Under the pieces are notes generated by a model. The model did no database searches and had not been told where the DNA came from. It was given only the letters and a program-made list of their open reading frames with translations. The position numbers and the translations under genes are program-made. From Fervidobacterium nodosum Rt17-B1 (GTDB taxonomy: Bacteria > Thermotogota > Thermotogae > Thermotogales > Fervidobacteriaceae): a stretch of DNA of 64,000 nucleotides. Numbering within the stretch: position 1 is the stretch's first letter; every line of letters starts with the position of its first letter. Shown one piece after another: positions 60,059 to 64,000 of this stretch. The stretch spans positions 1,612,001 to 1,676,000 of the forward strand of contig NC_009718.1 in NCBI RefSeq assembly GCF_000017545.1. The letters run 5' to 3'.

Positions 60059-60084
60059 AAACGGGCTGAAAAATCAGCCCGTTT
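60059..60084 (-). terminator. intrinsic terminator of the EF-G-like gene
   Basis: AAACGGGCTGA and TCAGCCCGTTT form an 11-bp stem with a 4-nt loop, followed on the minus strand by a T-rich tract, 23 bp after the stop at 60108. Confidence 0.9.
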
Positions 60085-60107
60085 GAAATAAATTATGATA
60101 ATTATTA

Positions 60108-62165
60108 TTATTCTTCAGCTTGTTCTTCAAGATATTTCTTACGTTCGGCTATAATTTTTTCTTGGATATTTGGTGGAACAACGTCGTACTTTTCAAATTT
60201 CATAGTAAAGTATCCTCTACCACTTGTTATTGATGAAAGCCTTCCTTGGAAATCTAACATTTCCGCAAGTGGTACTTCTGCTTTTACAACGGTAATACCT
60301 TTACCCGCAGGTTCCATTCCCATAGGTCTTCCTCTTCTTGAGCTGATATCGCCCATGACATCTCCCGCATTTTCATCTGGTGTAAATACTTCTACGTACA
60401 TCACAGGTTCAAGTAAAACAGGCTTTGCTTGTTGCATACCTTTTTTGAAAGCTTGTATAGCGGCAATTTGGAATGAAATATCTGAAGAGTCAACTTCGTG
60501 GTATGAACCATCGAAGAGTGTAACTCTGACATCGACGACAGGGTAAGCCGCCAATACACCTTTCTTCATAGCTTCTCTAATACCTTTTTCAACGGATGGA
60601 ATAAAGTTTCTTGGTATAACTCCACCAACGATCTTATCAACAAATTCAAAACCGGTTCCTCTTTCAGCTGGTTCGAGCAATATTTTTACGTGTCCGTATT
60701 GACCATGTCCACCAGATTGTTTTTTGTGTTTGTGTTCGGATTCCGCTCTACCTAAAATTGTTTCTCTGTATGCTATCTTTGGTTTACCAACTTCGACATC
60801 GACACCAAATATGTTCTTCAATCTTTCAACCATTACGTCAAGGTGCATTCCACCGATACCTGAAATAACAGTTTCGGATGTTTCTGGGTCAAATTCCCAT
60901 GCAAACGTTGGGTCTGAATCGGCAAGTCTGCTAAGACCGTTACTGATTTTATCTATATCTGACTTTGATTTTGGATTGACACTCTTTGAAATCATTGGTT
61001 CTGGATATTCTGGAGAAATTATCGTAAGTTTTCTATCTTTGTGTGTTATTGTGTCTTTAACTCCGCTATCCTTTAATTTTGGAAGAACAACGATATCACC
61101 ACATGAGACTTCTTCTATTTCATATGTTTCCTTACCTTTTGCAAAGTATAAGTGGCCTGCTTTTTCTTGAGTCCCTCTTGTAACGTTGTTGAATGCATCT
61201 CCAGGTTTCATATTTCCAGATATTATTTTAATAAAACTCAACTTACCAACAAATGGGTCAACAACCGCTTTAAATGTGTATCCTACAAGCGGATCTGTTT
61301 CCGATGGAATTATTTCTACTTCATCGCCACTTTCCAATTTCGCTTTGTAAGGTTTGACTTCAAGAGGTGATGCACCTAGTGCGTTAATCGCTTTAAGTAA
61401 GAAATCAACTCCTATGTTTTTCTCAGCTGAACCTGCGAAGATAGGTACAATTTGTCTTTCAATAAAACCTTTTCTCAAAGCATTCCAAAGCTCTTCCGCA
61501 GATATTGGTTCTTCTGCAAAATATTTTTCCATCAACGCATCGTCAAGAGAGACAATGTCTTCCATTATTGACATTTTAACTTCTTCTACTTTGTCTTTCA
61601 AATCTGCAGGGATATCTGTTTCTTTGGCCTTTCCATTTTCATATATATAGGCTTTTCCTGATAGTAAGTCAACGATACCTTTAAAACTTGCTTCTTGACC
61701 TATTGGGTAAACAACTGGAACTATTTTAGCTTCAAATCTTTCTTTCAATGAAGCAATGGAATTATCAAAGCTTGCTCTTTCTTTATCCATTTGGTTGACA
61801 AAAACCATAATGGGCTTTTCCATTTCATTTGCTAGAGCCCATGTTCTTTCTGTTTGAATTTCAACGCCAGCTGTTGCGTTTACAACACTTAGAACGTTTT
61901 CTGAAACAAATACCGCGCTTATAACTTCACCTATAAAATCACTGAAACCCGGTGTATCAATCAATGTAATTTGTTTGCCTTCGTATTTAAATGTTCCAAC
62001 ATGCGAGTTAATACTTGCTCCTCTTTGGACTTCAATAGGATCTGAATCGATATCTTTTTTTGTTACGTTAAAACCTCCGAGGTTTAACGCGCTAACCATT
62101 AAAGCAGATTTACCGGAACCGTTATGCCCTACAAGCACTACTGTGCGTTTATCCTTCGCAACCAT
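60108..62165 (-). CDS. elongation factor G-like GTPase
   Basis: A 685-residue EF-G paralogue with all five EF-G domains, but its G1 loop is GHNGSGKSALM instead of the canonical GHxDxGKTT. G3 is DTPGFSDFIGEV, G4 NQMDKERA. Domain IV has SGGHGQYGHVKILLEPAERG, and domain V ends in SITSGRGYFTMKFEKYDVVP. Similar second EF-Gs exist in Thermotogales and several other phyla; they are usually of unknown or accessory function. It ends in acidic residues. The ATG follows GGAGGTGG. Confidence 0.88.
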   Translation of the reverse strand: MVAKDKRTVVLVGHNGSGKSALMVSALNLGGFNVTKKDIDSDPIEVQRGASINSHVGTFKYEGKQITLIDTPGFSDFIGEVISAVFVSENVLSVVNATAGVEIQTERTWALANEMEKPIMVFVNQMDKERASFDNSIASLKERFEAKIVPVVYPIGQEASFKGIVDLLSGKAYIYENGKAKETDIPADLKDKVEEVKMSIMEDIVSLDDALMEKYFAEEPISAEELWNALRKGFIERQIVPIFAGSAEKNIGVDFLLKAINALGASPLEVKPYKAKLESGDEVEIIPSETDPLVGYTFKAVVDPFVGKLSFIKIISGNMKPGDAFNNVTRGTQEKAGHLYFAKGKETYEIEEVSCGDIVVLPKLKDSGVKDTITHKDRKLTIISPEYPEPMISKSVNPKSKSDIDKISNGLSRLADSDPTFAWEFDPETSETVISGIGGMHLDVMVERLKNIFGVDVEVGKPKIAYRETILGRAESEHKHKKQSGGHGQYGHVKILLEPAERGTGFEFVDKIVGGVIPRNFIPSVEKGIREAMKKGVLAAYPVVDVRVTLFDGSYHEVDSSDISFQIAAIQAFKKGMQQAKPVLLEPVMYVEVFTPDENAGDVMGDISSRRGRPMGMEPAGKGITVVKAEVPLAEMLDFQGRLSSITSGRGYFTMKFEKYDVVPPNIQEKIIAERKKYLEEQAEE

Positions 62166-62229
62166 TTCCCCACCTCCAACAGTTTATATAGTTAGAATTA
62201 AAAATAAAATGTTAATAACTATCTTATGT

Positions 62230-62258
62230 ATTTTACCAGATTATTTATCTTTTTTCAA
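62230..62258 (-). promoter_or_regulatory. promoter of the EF-G-like gene
   Basis: On the minus strand TTGAAA (62253-62258) and TAAAAT (62230-62235) are 17 bp apart, 65 bp before the start. Confidence 0.65.
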
Positions 62259-62299
62259 ACATCCGTTTAATTTTTCAGAATGAAGGATAAAGATTAAGT

Positions 62300-62821
62300 T
62301 CAGTATTTTATAATGTAATGTATGTTTATTGTCCCAACATCGTTCAATTTCCTTATATTTTGTAGAATTAAATCGAATTTTCTTGTGATTTCATTGGAAA
62401 ATAAGTAAAAATTGCCGGGTAAAATTACAGGTTCAATGGTAAGATGGATGTCAGTAACTATACCTTCATTTAGAAATTGAGTGAAAACACTTTGACCACC
62501 AATAACGCAAATATCATTATATCCCATCTTATTTAATGTTTCAACCGCCTCACGAGAACTACAAGATAGTATTAAATCAGGTTTATAATCTAAATTTTCA
62601 AAATATTCAATTGTTTTTTTAGTCAACACAACATTAAATCTATTAGGGAGTTTTTTTCCAATGCTTTCAAATGTCTTTCGCCCCATAACTACAACGCCAG
62701 AACTTGTGGTAATTTCTTTAAATAAAGCCTTATCTTCTCTACTCCCCCAACTAATGTCATCGCTTTCCATTGTAGCTATAACACCGTGGATATCTGTGAC
62801 AGCTAAAAGCCTTACGCGCAT
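62300..62821 (-). CDS. folA: dihydrofolate reductase
   Basis: A 173-residue DHFR. It strongly resembles the Thermotoga maritima enzyme: VVVMGRKTFESIGKKLPNRF, NVVLTKK, VIGGQSVFTQFLNEGIVTDI and the ending KLNDVGTINIHY. DHFR reduces dihydrofolate to tetrahydrofolate with NADPH. The ATG 62821 follows AGGTGAAG; the frame is open to 62989 through the groEL terminator, so the longer form is rejected. A RibD-C-type reductase is an alternative by fold. Confidence 0.88.
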   Translation of the reverse strand: MRVRLLAVTDIHGVIATMESDDISWGSREDKALFKEITTSSGVVVMGRKTFESIGKKLPNRFNVVLTKKTIEYFENLDYKPDLILSCSSREAVETLNKMGYNDICVIGGQSVFTQFLNEGIVTDIHLTIEPVILPGNFYLFSNEITRKFDLILQNIRKLNDVGTINIHYIIKY

Positions 62822-62878
62822 AGCTTCACCTACTTTTTGAAAATATATTCCAATTAATTTTACCATAAAGAATGAAAA

Positions 62879-62905
62879 AGCGCCGAGGAACATTTCCTCG
62901 ACGCT
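62879..62905 (-). terminator. intrinsic terminator of groEL
   Basis: AGCGCCGAGGAA and TTCCTCGACGCT form a 12-position stem with one mismatch and a 3-nt loop, followed on the minus strand by a T-rich tract; 32 bp beyond the groEL stop. Confidence 0.85.
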
Positions 62906-62936
62906 GTTATTATTAATATTTTTTAAGTATTTAGTA

Positions 62937-64000
62937 TTAATATTCTGGCATTTCAGGTGCTGCTGGTTTCTTTTCTTCTGGTTTTTCAACTACGAGCACT
63001 TCTGTTGTAAGGAGCATACCCGCAATTGATGCTGCGTTTTGTAGAGCGCTTCTTGTAACCTTTGCTGGGTCGATAATTCCACGTTCGTACATGTTACAGT
63101 ATTCACCTTTAAGGGCATCAAAACCGTATGCTACATCATCTTTTGAAAGTACGTTGTGGATAATTATTGCACCATCGTAACCTGCGTTGAGAGCGATTTG
63201 TCTAATTGGTGCTTCGAGAGCATTGTAGACTATTTGAGCACCGAGTTTTTCGTCACCGGTAAGTTCATTGAGAACTGGTTCAAGAACTTTTCTTGCTCTA
63301 AGTAATGTAATTCCACCGCCAGGGACGATACCTTCTTCAACAGCTGCTCTTGTTGCGCTGAGTGCGTCTTCAATTCTGTGTTTCTTTTCTTTAAGTTCTG
63401 TTTCTGTTGCTGCACCAACCTTAATTACTGCGACACCACCAGCTAATTTTGCCATTCTTTCTTGGAGTGTTTCTTTTTCGTATTCGCTTGTTGTTTGCTC
63501 GATTTGTGCTTTGATTTGTGCAACTCTCTTCTTGATTTCTTCTGGCTTGCCTTTTCCGCCGACAATTATTGTTTCGTCTTTCTTAACTCTTACAACGTCT
63601 GCTCTACCAAGGTCTTGGAGTGTGAGGTCTTCGAGGTTAATTCCAACTTCTTCGCTTGCTACAATACCACCTGTGAGAATTGCTATATCTTGTAACATTG
63701 CTTTTCTTCTGTCACCGAAGCCAGGAGCTTTAACTGCTACGGTGTTAAGTGTTCCCTTGAGTTTGTTGAGAACTAACGTTGTGAGAACTTCACCTTCAAC
63801 ATCTTCTGCGATAATTACAAGTGGTCTTCCTGTTTGAGCTACTTTTTCAAGAATAGGGATGAGCGGTTTAACGTTTGAAAGTTTTCTATCTGTGATGAGT
63901 ATGAATGGTTCATTGTAAACGACTTCCATCTTTTCTGGGTCTGTTACAAAGTATGGTGAGATGTAACCTCTGTCGAATTGCATACCTTCTGTAAATTCAA
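62937..64000 (-). CDS. groL: chaperonin GroEL (partial, N-terminus off the right edge)
   Basis: The C-terminal two thirds of GroEL, 353 visible residues plus stop. It begins within the apical domain: [56 protein letters not shown] (ATP-binding equatorial domain) and [20 protein letters not shown]. The tail is [10 protein letters not shown], lacking the usual GGM repeats. The N-terminus and any groES lie beyond 64000. Confidence 0.97.
   Translation of the reverse strand, partial: EFTEGMQFDRGYISPYFVTDPEKMEVVYNEPFILITDRKLSNVKPLIPILEKVAQTGRPLVIIAEDVEGEVLTTLVLNKLKGTLNTVAVKAPGFGDRRKAMLQDIAILTGGIVASEEVGINLEDLTLQDLGRADVVRVKKDETIIVGGKGKPEEIKKRVAQIKAQIEQTTSEYEKETLQERMAKLAGGVAVIKVGAATETELKEKKHRIEDALSATRAAVEEGIVPGGGITLLRARKVLEPVLNELTGDEKLGAQIVYNALEAPIRQIALNAGYDGAIIIHNVLSKDDVAYGFDALKGEYCNMYERGIIDPAKVTRSALQNAASIAGMLLTTEVLVVEKPEEKKPAAPEMPEY

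Noticed and set aside
62822-62989. 56-residue N-terminal extension of FolA
   Set aside because: It would run through the groEL terminator hairpin and lacks family similarity; ATG 62821 has an SD.

Overview
The window is AT-rich bacterial chromosome, densely coding with very short gaps. The gene set and protein character point to the Thermotogales, most likely Fervidobacterium or a close relative. Supporting points are a dihydrofolate reductase resembling the Thermotoga maritima enzyme, a second EF-G-like GTPase, a FliY-type flagellar switch, a probable outer-membrane beta-barrel protein, GH1 beta-glucosidase, GlgC/GlgD, MEP-pathway genes, and frequent TTG/GTG starts behind strong Shine-Dalgarno (SD) sequences. 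The genus is an inference from memory of these families; no search was run. I saw no rRNA, tRNA, CRISPR array, insertion sequence, prophage or origin.

Layout. (1) 1-1849, minus: an arsR - ArsP-like permease - CPKC thioredoxin-like operon with a palindromic operator over its -10 box. (2) 2011-9387, minus: a phosphodiester-glycosidase protein, pyrimidine-nucleoside phosphorylase, a PhoR/PhoB-type two-component pair with a near-consensus promoter, and a two-gene unit ending in a putative outer-membrane beta-barrel. (3) 9515-10384, plus: hslO (Hsp33), sharing a divergent promoter region with that unit. (4) 10396-39887, minus: 29 co-directional genes with many overlaps and no recognisable intrinsic terminator. 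Read from 39887 downward they are leuS, a parvulin-like foldase, a K+ channel with a broken frame, mtnA, serS, dxs, asp23-like, fakA, rseC-like, a hydrolase, fliW, csrA, gatC, yraN, smpB, deoC, glgD, glgC, an unknown membrane protein, a GNAT-like/IspF fusion, frr, uppS, cdsA, alaS, mreB, mreC, a degenerate GGDEF protein, murA and a CapD/FlaA1-type dehydratase. (5) 39888-40265: the only long non-coding stretch, with nested palindromes, a promoter, a terminator-like hairpin and a possible leader peptide ahead of mgtE. (6) 40266-48851, plus: mgtE, a small membrane protein, uvrA, rdgB, hutI, a NusG-domain-II protein, a Gx transporter and bglA, closed by a bidirectional terminator. (7) 48912-59956, minus: a flagellar operon (motE-like, fliK, flgD, flgE, flbD, motA, motB, fliL, fliM, fliY in order of transcription). 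(8) 60108-64000, minus: EF-G-like GTPase, folA and the C-terminal part of groEL.

Functional themes: cell envelope and shape (murA, mreBC, capD, uppS, cdsA), isoprenoid precursors (dxs, ispF) feeding uppS, translation (alaS, serS, leuS, gatC, frr, smpB, EF-G-like), glycogen synthesis (glgC/glgD), motility with its CsrA/FliW switch, and ion transport (K+ channel, MgtE). The most interesting points are the interrupted K+ channel with a possible internal start, the unrecognised mgtE leader, the GNAT-like/IspF fusion with an altered nucleotide-binding motif, the arsR operator, and the inactive-looking GGDEF protein inside the mre/mur cluster. I did not find a wholly new multi-gene system.
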